Below, piece by piece: positions 25,594 to 35,149 of a stretch of DNA of 64,000 nt (position 1 is the stretch's first letter; each line of letters begins with the position of its first letter). The notes under the pieces are model-generated. The model ran no database searches. It had not been told where the DNA came from and saw nothing but the letters and a program-made list of their open reading frames with translations. Location of the stretch: positions 124,001-188,000 of the forward strand of contig NZ_LWHG01000031.1 in assembly GCF_001625445.1 (NCBI RefSeq). The letters run 5' to 3'. The position numbers and the translations under genes were made by a program. Origin of the DNA: Haladaptatus sp. R4. GTDB lineage: Archaea; Halobacteriota; Halobacteria; Halobacteriales; Haladaptataceae.

Positions 25594-26949
25594 ATGCCCT
25601 TCCAGCGTCCGACTCGGCGGCAGTTCCTCGCCGGTCTCGGTGCCGGTGGAGTGACCGCCATTTCCGGGTGTGCTTCCTCCAGTTCGACACCCGCGACCGC
25701 GGCGCTCGATTGGCCATCGGACGAGTGGCCGGTCGCCCACGGGACGCCGACGAACACGGGCTACACCCGCTCGAAGAGCGCACCGCGAACCGACCCCACG
25801 ATGGAAGAGTGGCAACTGTGGGACATGGAGGAGTGGCAGGTGAGCGAGGACTCCGTTCGATACAGAACGACGAGCAGTCCGGTCGTCGCGAACGGGACGC
25901 TGTTCGTCGCCACGGGACTCCCCGGCGGACACAGCGCTGACGAGAACGGTGTCGTTCTCGCCCTCGACGCAGCGAGGGGGAAGATTCAGTGGTCCGCGAC
26001 CCTCCCGAAAGGAGGGTCGGGAACACCGGCCGTCGCCGACGGACTCGTTATCGTCGGTTCGAACGACCGCGCGCTGACCGCGTTCGACACCGCGTCCGGT
26101 TCGGTTCGATGGCGAACCACGACGAGCGCACCGGTCGGGACACCGGCCGTCGCTGGCGACCACGTCTACGTCGGCGACGGACACGGGTCGGTTCACGCCT
26201 TCAGGCGGACTGACGGGAAACTTCGGTGGCGGTACGGACAGAGAACGCTCGACTCGCTGGGGTCGTTCCTCTCCGACAAAACGTGGGAGATACGCGCCAA
26301 ACCGGCCGTCACGGACGACACCGTCTACGTCACCACGGGTATCGGACAGCACGGTAAGTCGGTTATCGACCGCACCAACTTGCTTGCGCTCTCCCGCGAC
26401 GATGGCAGCGAACGCTGGCGGTACGAGTACGCGCGGGACGGCTACACTTACAGACCGCCGCGTGCGCCCGTCGTCGCGGACGGGACGGTTTTCGTCTCCG
26501 ACTCTGCGCTCCACGCCGTGGACTCGTCGGACGGATCGAAACAATGGCAGTTCACGTTCGGCTACAGGCGAAGCGTGAGCGCACCGGCGGTCCACGACGG
26601 AACCGTCTACATCGGCGCGAAGAATGTGTACGCCCTCTCCGCTGAGGACGGGACCGAACAGTGGCGCTTCGTGAACCGGGCACCCATTTCGAGCATGGGG
26701 TCCCATCGTGCACCGATGGTGAGCGCACCGGCAGTTACCGACGAAACGGTGTACATCGGCGCTGGCGCGCTCGATTCGTCGTCCGGCGAGAAGTTGTGGG
26801 GCGACCTCGGGAATCAGGAGGACAGCGAATACTTCGCCTCCCACATCGACCAAAACGCGACCCTCGAAGGTCCCGCAATCGCAGGTGAGACGGTGTTCAT
26901 GGCGACGGAATACGGGAGCGTCATCCGGGCAACGGAGGGAAGCGAATGA
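25594..26949 (+). CDS. Tat-exported PQQ-like beta-propeller lipoprotein, copy 1
   Basis: A 451-residue protein with a twin-arginine motif (TRRQFLAGLGAGG) and lipobox ISGC, so exported and lipid-anchored. The body repeats propeller blades of the pattern LYALSAEDGTEQWRF, seen about eight times, as in PQQ-binding or BamB-like propellers. The conserved Trp and the docking Gly are present. It overlaps the second copy by four bases. The two proteins look like tandem duplicates that diverged in their N-terminal part. Confidence 0.85.
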   Translation: MPFQRPTRRQFLAGLGAGGVTAISGCASSSSTPATAALDWPSDEWPVAHGTPTNTGYTRSKSAPRTDPTMEEWQLWDMEEWQVSEDSVRYRTTSSPVVANGTLFVATGLPGGHSADENGVVLALDAARGKIQWSATLPKGGSGTPAVADGLVIVGSNDRALTAFDTASGSVRWRTTTSAPVGTPAVAGDHVYVGDGHGSVHAFRRTDGKLRWRYGQRTLDSLGSFLSDKTWEIRAKPAVTDDTVYVTTGIGQHGKSVIDRTNLLALSRDDGSERWRYEYARDGYTYRPPRAPVVADGTVFVSDSALHAVDSSDGSKQWQFTFGYRRSVSAPAVHDGTVYIGAKNVYALSAEDGTEQWRFVNRAPISSMGSHRAPMVSAPAVTDETVYIGAGALDSSSGEKLWGDLGNQEDSEYFASHIDQNATLEGPAIAGETVFMATEYGSVIRATEGSE

Positions 26950-28154
26950 AGCGCCGCGCGTTCCTCGCGGCGGGAGGAATTGCCCTCGGTGCTGGTTGCT
27001 CCGGTCTGATGGACGACTCGAAGGGGAAGAAATCGAAGCCACCGGCCGAGTGTGCCATCGACCCGGACGTAACCCCCGGAACGCCGGGATGGCCGAGCGT
27101 ATCTGGTGGACCGAGAAACACGCGGTCGGTGCCCTCCGAAGGCGTTCCGACGCCACCATTGGAACTCGATTGGACGTTCACGACGGGCGAACACATGGCC
27201 GCCCCGGAACCCGTCGTCGCGAACGGAACCGTCTACGCGACCAACTACGACGACGACGTTCACGCCGTGGACGCGGAGACGGGGGAGCATCGCTGGCGAG
27301 TGACCGTTCCGGTGGATTCGCGGGTGGCGGTCGCCGGAAATCGGCTGTTCATCGTGAGCGACCAGTCGCTTCGTGCGCTCGATACGAGAGACGGTGGGAC
27401 GGTGTGGTCGACCGAATTGACCGCCGAACCGGGCATTTTCTCGACCGAGATACAGGTGACCGAGGATACGGTGTTCGTCTACGGAGGGCTATTCCTCTCC
27501 GCATTCGACGTGAAGACGGGGAAGCGACGGTGGGAGTTCTCCACGGGACTCGAAACCGAGGGATGTCCCGCAATCGCCGACGGCGTCGTGTACGTCGGGA
27601 GCGACGATACCTACGTCTACGCGCTGGACGCCGCCACTGGCGAGCGTCAATGGCGGTACAAAACCGACGACAGCGTCTCCTGTGACACCCCAGTCGCTGA
27701 TGGCGTCGTCTACGCCGGGTCGGAAGACGGGAACGTGTACGCCCTCAATGCGAAGACGGGGAAAAAACGCTGGAAACGTCGGGTCGGAAGCGTCGAAACC
27801 ATCGCCCTGGACGGCGGGCACGTTTACGTGGGGAGCGGACGGAGTGACACCTCGACACTGCAGGCGTTTACGGCGGAAACGGGGACCGAATGCTGGTCGT
27901 CGGACGAGAGCGACTTTGGATACATGGAAACCATCGCCGCGAGTTCGGACGGGATTTACCTTCCAACCGGGTCTTTCAGCAACAGAGACGCGCTCGGCGT
28001 GTTGAATCCCCAGACGGGCGAACGCGTGTGGCGAGACGAGGGATCCGGTATGATATTCCAAGGCGGCCTGGCCGTCGCCGACGGTGCAGTGTATATCGGC
28101 GGGTGGGACGACGACAACGTGTTGGTCGTCGCCCGATTCGTCCCGAAGAACTAA
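26946..28154 (+). CDS. Tat-exported PQQ-like beta-propeller lipoprotein, copy 2
   Basis: A 402-residue protein with a Lys-Arg-Arg motif (KRRAFLAAGG) and a lipobox GAGC, and the same propeller repeat (VYALDAATGERQWRYK). The start overlaps the stop of copy 1, so they are co-translated. Secreted PQQ propellers may serve as enzyme scaffolds or sugar- and alcohol-dehydrogenase-like domains, but no PQQ-ligand pattern is clear. The stop overlaps the convergent acyl-CoA synthetase gene by four bases. Confidence 0.85.
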   Translation: MKRRAFLAAGGIALGAGCSGLMDDSKGKKSKPPAECAIDPDVTPGTPGWPSVSGGPRNTRSVPSEGVPTPPLELDWTFTTGEHMAAPEPVVANGTVYATNYDDDVHAVDAETGEHRWRVTVPVDSRVAVAGNRLFIVSDQSLRALDTRDGGTVWSTELTAEPGIFSTEIQVTEDTVFVYGGLFLSAFDVKTGKRRWEFSTGLETEGCPAIADGVVYVGSDDTYVYALDAATGERQWRYKTDDSVSCDTPVADGVVYAGSEDGNVYALNAKTGKKRWKRRVGSVETIALDGGHVYVGSGRSDTSTLQAFTAETGTECWSSDESDFGYMETIAASSDGIYLPTGSFSNRDALGVLNPQTGERVWRDEGSGMIFQGGLAVADGAVYIGGWDDDNVLVVARFVPKN

Positions 28155-29800
28155 TCCTCGGTCCGGTCGCGCAGTTCCGTCCGGCGAATCTTTCCGGTCA
28201 CCGTTTTCGGCAGTTCGTCCACGAACTCGACCTCCCTGGGATACTCGTGGGCGGACAGTTCCTGTTTGACGTGGTTCTGAATGTCCTCGACGAGTTCGTC
28301 CGACGGGTCCGCGCTCGCGCTCGGGACGACGTAGGCCTTGACGATGTTGCCGCGTTCGCGGTGGGGTTTAGGAACAACCGCGGCCTCCGCGACGGCGGGG
28401 TGTTCGCCGAGCGAACTCTCGACCTCGAAGGGGCCGATGCGGTAGCCCGCGCTCAGGATGACGTCGTCGGCGCGTCCCTCGAACCAGAAGTAGCCGTCCT
28501 CGTCCAGATGACCGAGGTCGCCGGAGAGGTACCAGTCATTGACGAAGCAATTCGCAGTTTTATCGGGCTTGTTCCAGTACTCCGCGAAGAAACACGGGTA
28601 GTTCCCGCGTTCGGCGATTTCTCCCGTCTCGCCGGGTTCCAGCGGTTCGCCGGTCTCCGGGTCCACGACGGCGGCCTCGATGCCCGGTAACGGTTTCCCC
28701 ATGCTCCCCGGTCGAACCTCCATCGTCGGGTAGTTGTTGATGATCATGTTGCCCGTCTCGGTCTGGCCGTAGGTGTCGTGGATAGTGACGCCGAGCGTGT
28801 CCTCGCCCCACGTGACCACGCCCGCCGACAGCGGTTCGCCGATGGAGAGCGCGTGACGGAGGTCGAGGTCCACGCCCTCCAGCATGGACTCGTTCTCGCG
28901 GAGCATGCGGTAGGCCGTCGGGACGCTGAACAGCACCGAGATGGGGAACTCGTCCAGCAGGTCCGCCCACGCTTCGGGGTCGAACTCTCCCTCGTAGGTG
29001 AACTGGGTCGCCCCCCAGAACCACGCGCCGAGCGTGTTGATGGGCCCGGTCAGCCACCCCAAGTCGCCCGTGGACCAGTAGCAGTCCCCGGGTTGCAAAT
29101 CGACGGCGAACTTCTGTGTCGCGGCGACGCCCGCGACCCAACGGTGTTTGTGGAGAACGCCCTTCGCCAGTCCCGTCGTGCCGCTCGTGTAGTAGAGCAA
29201 CGCGTTGTCCTCGCCGCCCGTCTCGGCCGTCTCGAACTCCTTGCTCGCGTCCGCCATCGCGGAGTGGTAATCGATGTCGTCCCGTTGCGTCCCGGTTCGC
29301 TGCTCGCCGATGACGATGACGTGTTCGACCGACGGCGCGTCTTCGAGCGCCTTGTCCATCGTGTCCCTGTTTTCCGGCGTGGTGATGACCACCTTCGCAT
29401 CGCAGTCGTCCAACCGATAGGCGATGCCGTCCGGACCGAACCGTTCGTTGATGCCGCCCCAGACGCCGCCCGCCTTGAGCGTCCCGATGAGTGCGACGTA
29501 GTGCTCCGGAATCCGCGGCAGGTAGGAGAACACGCGGTCGCCCGAATCGATGTGCTCCGAGAGGACGTTCGCGAAACGGTTCGATCGCTCCGCGAGTTGC
29601 CAGAACGTGAGCGTTTCGCGCTCCCCGTTCTTGCCCGCGTAGTACAGCGCGACCTTCCCCCGGTCGTTCGCGTGGCGGTCACAAACCTCGTGCGCGATGT
29701 TCAACCGTTCGGGCGCGTTCCAGTCGGCGTCCGCATAGATGTCGTCCCACTCGAACGTTTCCCGCTCGCTGTCATAATCGTGCAGATTGTGACCAGTCAT
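28151..29800 (-). CDS. AMP-forming acyl-CoA synthetase (acetyl/propionyl-CoA synthetase-like)
   Basis: A 549-residue ANL-family enzyme that activates a short-chain acid with ATP and CoA. The P-loop is YYTSGTTGLAKGVLHKHR, the adenylate motif is DTYGQTETG, and the C-terminal hinge is WYLSGDLGHLDEDGYFWFEGR. The catalytic Lys lies in VTGKIRR. I chose the ATG at 29800, which starts MTGHNLHDYDSE, over one 24 bases upstream because homologues begin there. The gene stands alone. Substrate range is inferred from family only. Confidence 0.9.
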   Translation of the reverse strand: MTGHNLHDYDSERETFEWDDIYADADWNAPERLNIAHEVCDRHANDRGKVALYYAGKNGERETLTFWQLAERSNRFANVLSEHIDSGDRVFSYLPRIPEHYVALIGTLKAGGVWGGINERFGPDGIAYRLDDCDAKVVITTPENRDTMDKALEDAPSVEHVIVIGEQRTGTQRDDIDYHSAMADASKEFETAETGGEDNALLYYTSGTTGLAKGVLHKHRWVAGVAATQKFAVDLQPGDCYWSTGDLGWLTGPINTLGAWFWGATQFTYEGEFDPEAWADLLDEFPISVLFSVPTAYRMLRENESMLEGVDLDLRHALSIGEPLSAGVVTWGEDTLGVTIHDTYGQTETGNMIINNYPTMEVRPGSMGKPLPGIEAAVVDPETGEPLEPGETGEIAERGNYPCFFAEYWNKPDKTANCFVNDWYLSGDLGHLDEDGYFWFEGRADDVILSAGYRIGPFEVESSLGEHPAVAEAAVVPKPHRERGNIVKAYVVPSASADPSDELVEDIQNHVKQELSAHEYPREVEFVDELPKTVTGKIRRTELRDRTED

Positions 29801-29976
29801 CACGACGTATGTCGTAGACTGCACGTATAATCGTTATTCATATCCGCGGTCATGTCGCCGTCGGATTCCTTGCGGTTACTCTCGCACGGGGATTGTGCGT
29901 GGAGAGCCGCCCCCTCTAAAAGAGGGTGAAAACGAAACCAGAGAAAGAATGCCGATACTGATGGTAATCCGTGTGA

Positions 29977-30390
29977 ATGAATCCCTCTGAGTCGTCACCC
30001 CCGTCATCGGAACCACCTCCTGGCGAGGACGAAGAGCCCTATCGAACTACCTCGCTCGTCGTCGATACCACGGACTCCGTCACTCGACTTCTCTCGGTTC
30101 TCGCGGACGAGGAACCACGTCTCATCATCTACGCGCTCTTCCGAAAGGAGAAAACGACGGTCCCGCTGACGGAAATCACCCAAATGGTCGCGGCGGCGGT
30201 TGACGGCGATACCGAATCGGTCCGTGAACGGATAGTTCGCGTACATCTCCCGAACCTCGGCTTTCTCGGGATCGTCGATTACGACCTCGCCGGGGACCCG
30301 CGCGTGTGGCTCTCGGAGAACGTGGACATCGTGAACAAACGGTTGCTCCACGACGTCGTCGAACGAATCGAGCGATACGAATGTTCATAA
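29977..30390 (+). CDS. DUF7344-type winged-helix protein
   Basis: A 137-residue protein. After a Pro/Ser-rich N-terminus of about 35 residues, it has a winged-helix fold (LSVLADEEPRLIIYALF, then VHLPNLGFLGIVDYD). This is the layout of haloarchaeal DUF7344 proteins, which often sit next to HTH-10 regulators. It is followed on the same strand by an HTH-10 gene 91 bases later. Targets unknown. Confidence 0.7.
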   Translation: MNPSESSPPSSEPPPGEDEEPYRTTSLVVDTTDSVTRLLSVLADEEPRLIIYALFRKEKTTVPLTEITQMVAAAVDGDTESVRERIVRVHLPNLGFLGIVDYDLAGDPRVWLSENVDIVNKRLLHDVVERIERYECS

Positions 30391-30481
30391 ATGGGTTCAA
30401 CCGGAGCCCAATAGTAGATGGTAGTTGACTGCAAACCCGTAATCGGTGACGGAGAGTGTCGCATTCAGGGAGCATGTTTGA

Positions 30482-31168
30482 ATGAGTACGATCGTTGAAT
30501 TCACCCTACCGACGGACGAGTTCGTCCTCGCCGAGACGTTCCGTGCGGTTCCATCCGCCACGTTCGAAATCATCCGATTGGTGGCACACGACGTAGACCG
30601 CGCGTTTCCGTACCTCTGGGTGTCGAACAACGATATGGAAACCGTCGACGAGGCGCTCGCCACCGACCCGAGCACGGAGAACCTGGAACTGGTGTCCACG
30701 TTCGACGGGACGAGCCTGTATCGGATGGACTGGATCGACGCCATCGAAGTCATGATTCAAATCCTCGTTGAAGAAGACGGTGCGATCCTCAACGCCAACG
30801 GGACGAACGAGCGCTGGAAGATGCGGGCGCTGTTTCCGGACAGGGACGCGTTCTCACGCACGCACGACCATTGCAAGGAGCGGGAACTGACGATGACGAT
30901 CGACCGCATCTACCCGCTCACCGATTTTCCGCACGGTCAGTTCGGTTTGACGAAAGAACAGTATGCGGTGTTGGCCCTCGCCACGAAACGCGGGTATTTC
31001 GACGTTCCACGTACCAGTTCGATGGCCGACCTCGCGGACGAACTCGGCATCAGCCAACAGGCGGTGTCGGAGCGGCTTCGGCGCGCCCACGACACGTTAG
31101 TCCGTGGGGCGCTCGCGGTCGGTCCGGAGATCACGACAGAGCCGGAAATCGGTCGGTCGAGACGTTAG
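30482..31168 (+). CDS. HTH-10 transcription regulator, copy A
   Basis: A 228-residue protein with an N-terminal bacterio-opsin-activator sensor domain (MSTIVEFTLPTDEFVLAETF) and a C-terminal HTH-10 (ADLADELGISQQAVSERLRRAHDTL). It has no receiver or PAS domain, so the sensing is within the N-domain. It overlaps the end of its convergent paralogue (31165-31800) by four bases. The two proteins share the N-terminal VxxPxxxFxLxETFxxVP pattern, which shows a duplication followed by inversion. Confidence 0.85.
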   Translation: MSTIVEFTLPTDEFVLAETFRAVPSATFEIIRLVAHDVDRAFPYLWVSNNDMETVDEALATDPSTENLELVSTFDGTSLYRMDWIDAIEVMIQILVEEDGAILNANGTNERWKMRALFPDRDAFSRTHDHCKERELTMTIDRIYPLTDFPHGQFGLTKEQYAVLALATKRGYFDVPRTSSMADLADELGISQQAVSERLRRAHDTLVRGALAVGPEITTEPEIGRSRR

Positions 31169-31800
31169 ATCGGGATCGAATTCCCGATGAGTTGGTCGTG
31201 TGCACGTCGGATCCGCTCCGACACTGCCTGGTGTGAAACCCCGATTCTGTCGGCCAGTTCGCCGACCGTGATCCCGCGTGGAATGTCGTAGTAACCGTGC
31301 TCGAACGCCAGTTGCAACACTTCCAACTGCTCTTCGCTGAAGTCGATCTGCTCCCCGGAAACGCCGTCCAGTTGCTGAAGCCGCCGAATCTCCATCGAGA
31401 TACCACGGTCAGTACACCGATGATACAGCCTCGATGCCATCTCTCGGGTGGTGGTTCGGAGCCGAAACGTCCAGTGCTGTTTCGTGCCGGAGACCTGACT
31501 GATGACGACATCGTCTTCGAGAATCGTCTCGAAGACGGACCGCGGCGTCGATGTCCAGTTGACGGCAAAGAGCGTCGAATGCGAGTTCGAGACGATCGTT
31601 TTCACCGAAGTGAGGGTCGGATCCGTTCGGAGCACGTCGGCGACGTCTCGGTCGCTTTTCACGCGGATGAGCGGCGGGCCTGTTTCGGATCGATACGAGA
31701 TCGTGGGAAGGAGTTCGAACCGGGCCTCCGGGACCGATACGAACGTCTCTTCCAGGGCGAAGTCCGCGACGGGAACCGCCACTTCGACGAGCGTGTTCAT
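31165..31800 (-). CDS. HTH-10 transcription regulator, copy B
   Basis: A 211-residue paralogue of copy A. Its N-domain starts MNTLVEVAVPVADFALEETF, and the C-terminal helix pair is GELADRIGVSHQAVSERIRRAHDQL. The two genes are tail to tail with a four-base overlap, so their transcripts may interfere. The start at 31800 faces a PAS-containing regulator across 146 bases. Confidence 0.85.
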   Translation of the reverse strand: MNTLVEVAVPVADFALEETFVSVPEARFELLPTISYRSETGPPLIRVKSDRDVADVLRTDPTLTSVKTIVSNSHSTLFAVNWTSTPRSVFETILEDDVVISQVSGTKQHWTFRLRTTTREMASRLYHRCTDRGISMEIRRLQQLDGVSGEQIDFSEEQLEVLQLAFEHGYYDIPRGITVGELADRIGVSHQAVSERIRRAHDQLIGNSIPI

Positions 31801-31946
31801 GTGGAGTAACGTCCAGCCAGCACCCAGTGGCTTTCACTCGTATATACAAGTCATTTATATCCCCATCAGTAGGCGTATTCCAACGACCGATCGGTCCGAT
31901 TTCGAGCAAAAGTCTATTAGCCCTTCTACCCGTGCGTAGCCCAACG
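31801..31946. promoter_or_regulatory. Divergent promoter between two HTH-10 regulators
   Basis: The 146-base spacer is AT-richer than the flanks (tatacaagtcatttatat at 31841-31859) and should hold promoters for both the copy B regulator (minus) and the PAS-GAF-HTH-10 gene (plus). Confidence 0.5.
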
Positions 31947-34465
31947 ATGTCTGAACCGTTCCGTTCGGACGATAGCGCTTCGGCAACCACCTCACTCGTC
32001 GAAACGGAAGCGGGGGAGGAAGCCGCCTTTTTCAAGCATATCGTCGAGACGCGCTCGATGCGGTGGTGACGGTATCCGGAGACGGGACCATCCTGTTCGC
32101 AAACGAGGCTGCCGGTCGAATGTTCGGCTACGACGTGGACACGCTCCTCGGAGAGTCGATACGGATGCTGTTTCCGGAACGCTACCGCCAAGAGTATTTT
32201 GCGGAGTTCCGTGAGCAAGTCGAGGATGCCGACACGTCCACCGAATACACCGGCCTCGAACGAATCGGAGTCCGCCGGACCGGCGAGGAGTTTTCCATGT
32301 CGTTTTCCTTCCGTCGGCACCGATATCACGACCGGACGCTGTTTACCACGACACTGCGCGATATCACCGACAGAAAGCGTCAGCAGAACGAACTCGAAAC
32401 CGCGACCGAGAAGTATCGAACGCTGGTCGAGGCCGCACCCGACGCGATCTTCCTCGCCGACGTAGAGACGGGAGAGATCCTGGAAGCGAACCGAGCGGCC
32501 GCCGAACTCCTCGACCGACCGATAGAGGAACTCGTCGGAATGCACCAGTCCGATCTCCATCCGGAAGGGGAGTTGGAGCGATACAAGAACCTCTTCGGTC
32601 GAAGACACGAACTCGACGAATCGATCCCCGACGATCACAACATGTCCGTGATCGATTCGAACGGGAATCGAATCCCCATCGACATCAACTCGACCAGTAC
32701 CGAACTGAACGGTCGCCGGGTCGCACAGGGGATCTTTCACGACATCAGCAACCGGAAACGACGTGAAGAAGCCCTCAGTTCGCTTCACGAGACGACACAC
32801 GAGATGCTCGGAACGTCGTCGCCCAAACTCATCTGCCAGCACGCAGTGGAAACTGCCGTCGACGTGCTCGACCTGCCCGCTTCCGGTATCTATCTCCATT
32901 CGGAAGACGGGGACGTACTCGAACCCGAGGTGCTGACCGACACGGTCGAGGAGTTGTTGAACGACGCGGTGCCGACGTACGCGCTCGACGACAACCTCGT
33001 CGGAACGGTCTTCGAGACGGGTGAACCGCGGGTTATCTCCGACTTCCAGACGACGCCGAACGTGGCACAGCGGGATACGCCGATGCGAAGCGCCATCATT
33101 ACACCGTTAGGCGAACACGGAGTGTTCATCACGGCGTCCCCGTCGCCGCGGGATTTCGACCGAATCGACTTCGACCTGATGCGTGTGCTGGCGGCGAACA
33201 CCGAAGCCGCCTTGACCCGCGCGGGACGCGAGCGCGACGTCGCCCGCCAGCGCGACGAGTTGACGACGCTGAACCGGATCAACGCCATCGTTCGGGATAT
33301 CAACCAAGCGCTCGTGGCCGCACCGTCACGCGAAGAGATCGAACGAACCGTCTGCGAGCGACTGGCCGCTTCGGATGCTTATCACGGTGCGTTCATCGCT
33401 ATGGGGTCGTCTACCGAAGAAGGGATGTTCGTCCAAACGGCCGCCGGAATCGACGACGACTATCTAGACGCGATGCCGGAGAACACCGCGGAGAGCGGAC
33501 AGGGACCCGCCGCACTCGCGCTTCGGACAGGGGAACTCCAGATCGTGGAAGACGTGAAGTCGGATCCCTTATTCCCGCCGTCCCTTCGGAGTGCTGCGCT
33601 CGACCAAGGATACAACGCTGCAGCCTACATTCCGATCGTCTATGGGGAGACCACGTACGGGGTATTGACCCTCTATACCGACGATCCGGCCGTCGTGGGC
33701 GAGCGCGAGCGGGACGTTTTCAGCGAGTTGGGGGAAACCATCGGTCACGCCATCAACGCGGTCGAAAGCAAGCGACTCCTCTACTCAGATCGTGTCGTCG
33801 AACTCGAATTCTCGCTCACGAACACGGAGTCGTTTTTCGTCACGACGTCCGACGAGTTGGAGTGTTCGCTCGACCTCGATGGGGTGGTTCCGTCGAGCGA
33901 CGGCACGTACATCTTCTACGTTACCGCGAGCGGCGTTTCGCCGGAGCGGATACTCGAACGGGCGTCCGAATCATCTGTCGTCGAACGTGCTCGCCTCGTT
34001 CAAGAACGGGACGAGGAAGCCATGCTGGAGGTCGCGTTTCACCGTACGGCGACGATCGCGCAAGCGCTCATCGAACGCGGCGCGTACGTCCAGCGCGGGT
34101 CGATAACGGACGGTGAGGGAAGCATCGTCGTCGAAGTGCCGGGGAACACCCGCATCCGTCCGTTCTTGGACGCAGTCGAGTCGGTGTACTCCGAAGGGAA
34201 CCTGCTCTCGAAGCAGTCCCGCGAGCGACCGTTTCACTCGACGTCCGGCTTTTATCACGAACTCAGCGAGACGCTCACCGAGCGACAGGCGGAAATTCTC
34301 CACGCAGCGTATCTCGCGGGATACTTCGACTATCCCCGTGCGAGTTCCGGCAAGGAGTTGGCCGAAACGCTGGACATCTCCTCACCGACGTTCCATCAAC
34401 ACCTCCAAGCGGCCGAGCGGAAGTTCCTCACGCTGCTGTTCGCGGGACAGTCAGGTATCGTCTGA
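31947..34465 (+). pseudogene. PAS-PAS-GAF-GAF HTH-10 sensor-regulator, frame broken near the start
   Basis: The gene starts MSEPFRSDDSASAT at 31947. After about 35 residues (EEAAFF) the frame fails. The rest continues in another frame (from about 32053: ALDAVVTVSGDGTILFANEAA) to 34465. A missing base near 32053 would restore about 839 residues. Domain order: PAS (residues about 35-150), PAS (160-270), GAF (275-390), GAF (410-560), the bacterio-opsin-activator domain (580-760), then HTH-10 (LTERQAEILHAAYLAGYF). It is a cytoplasmic one-component sensor with possible light, redox or ligand input. If the break is real, translation could restart at GTG 32063. Confidence 0.8.
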
Positions 34466-34522
34466 GTTCGATACCTCAGTATTGAGGCAAAGGACTGGTA
34501 CCGACAGAACAGTTCGTAAGAG

Positions 34523-34927
34523 ATGATGAGCGACTCGGAGCAACCAAACGACACCCATTTAGACACGAGTCGAAACCATCCGGAAGAGGAGTGTGACAGT
34601 TCGCTCCCCACCGGAACCGTGGAGCGAATTCTCTCGGACCAACAGCGACGTGTACTCTGTGAGTATCTCTCGAACAACGGGATCGCCTCGGTGGACGAAC
34701 TTATCGATCTACTTGCGGACGAGGGGTGTAGCGACGAAACGGCGTTGATTCGGCTTCACCACATTCATCTCCCGATGTTGGAGGACTGTGGAATCCTGGC
34801 CTACGAAGCGCGAAGTGAGACCGTCCGGTACTGGGGCCACGAGGAAGTCGAACGGAGAATGGACCTCTGCCGGACCATCTCGTCCGCGTTGGACGAAGGG
34901 AAGAGCAGTCCCAAAACCCGAACGTAA
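34523..34927 (+). CDS. DUF7344-type winged-helix protein
   Basis: A 134-residue protein. The winged-helix part opens ERILSDQQRRVLCEYLSNN and ends with the strand pair IHLPMLEDCGILAYEARSETVRYW. It lies 57 bases after the HTH-10 sensor gene on the same strand, matching the HTH-10/DUF7344 pairing seen at 30 kb. The N-terminal Asp/His-rich 35 residues look disordered. Two adjacent Met codons can start it. Confidence 0.7.
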   Translation: MMSDSEQPNDTHLDTSRNHPEEECDSSLPTGTVERILSDQQRRVLCEYLSNNGIASVDELIDLLADEGCSDETALIRLHHIHLPMLEDCGILAYEARSETVRYWGHEEVERRMDLCRTISSALDEGKSSPKTRT

Positions 34928-35149
34928 TCGAACGGTACGGCCGTCGGAATCGCTGGCGTCTTTTCCAAACCGCTCGCCCTCGTAGTGGTTACTCGGTACC
35001 GGCACCCATTCCCACGCAGATGGGACAACCATTCGATAATTTTCGGGCGGAAAGGAAGGATTTGGGGCCTCTGTTCACGCCGAAGGTACCATATCAATTC
35101 GAATAACGACATACGTGAGAATGGCGTGCCCTCTTTGGGGTGGAAACGT

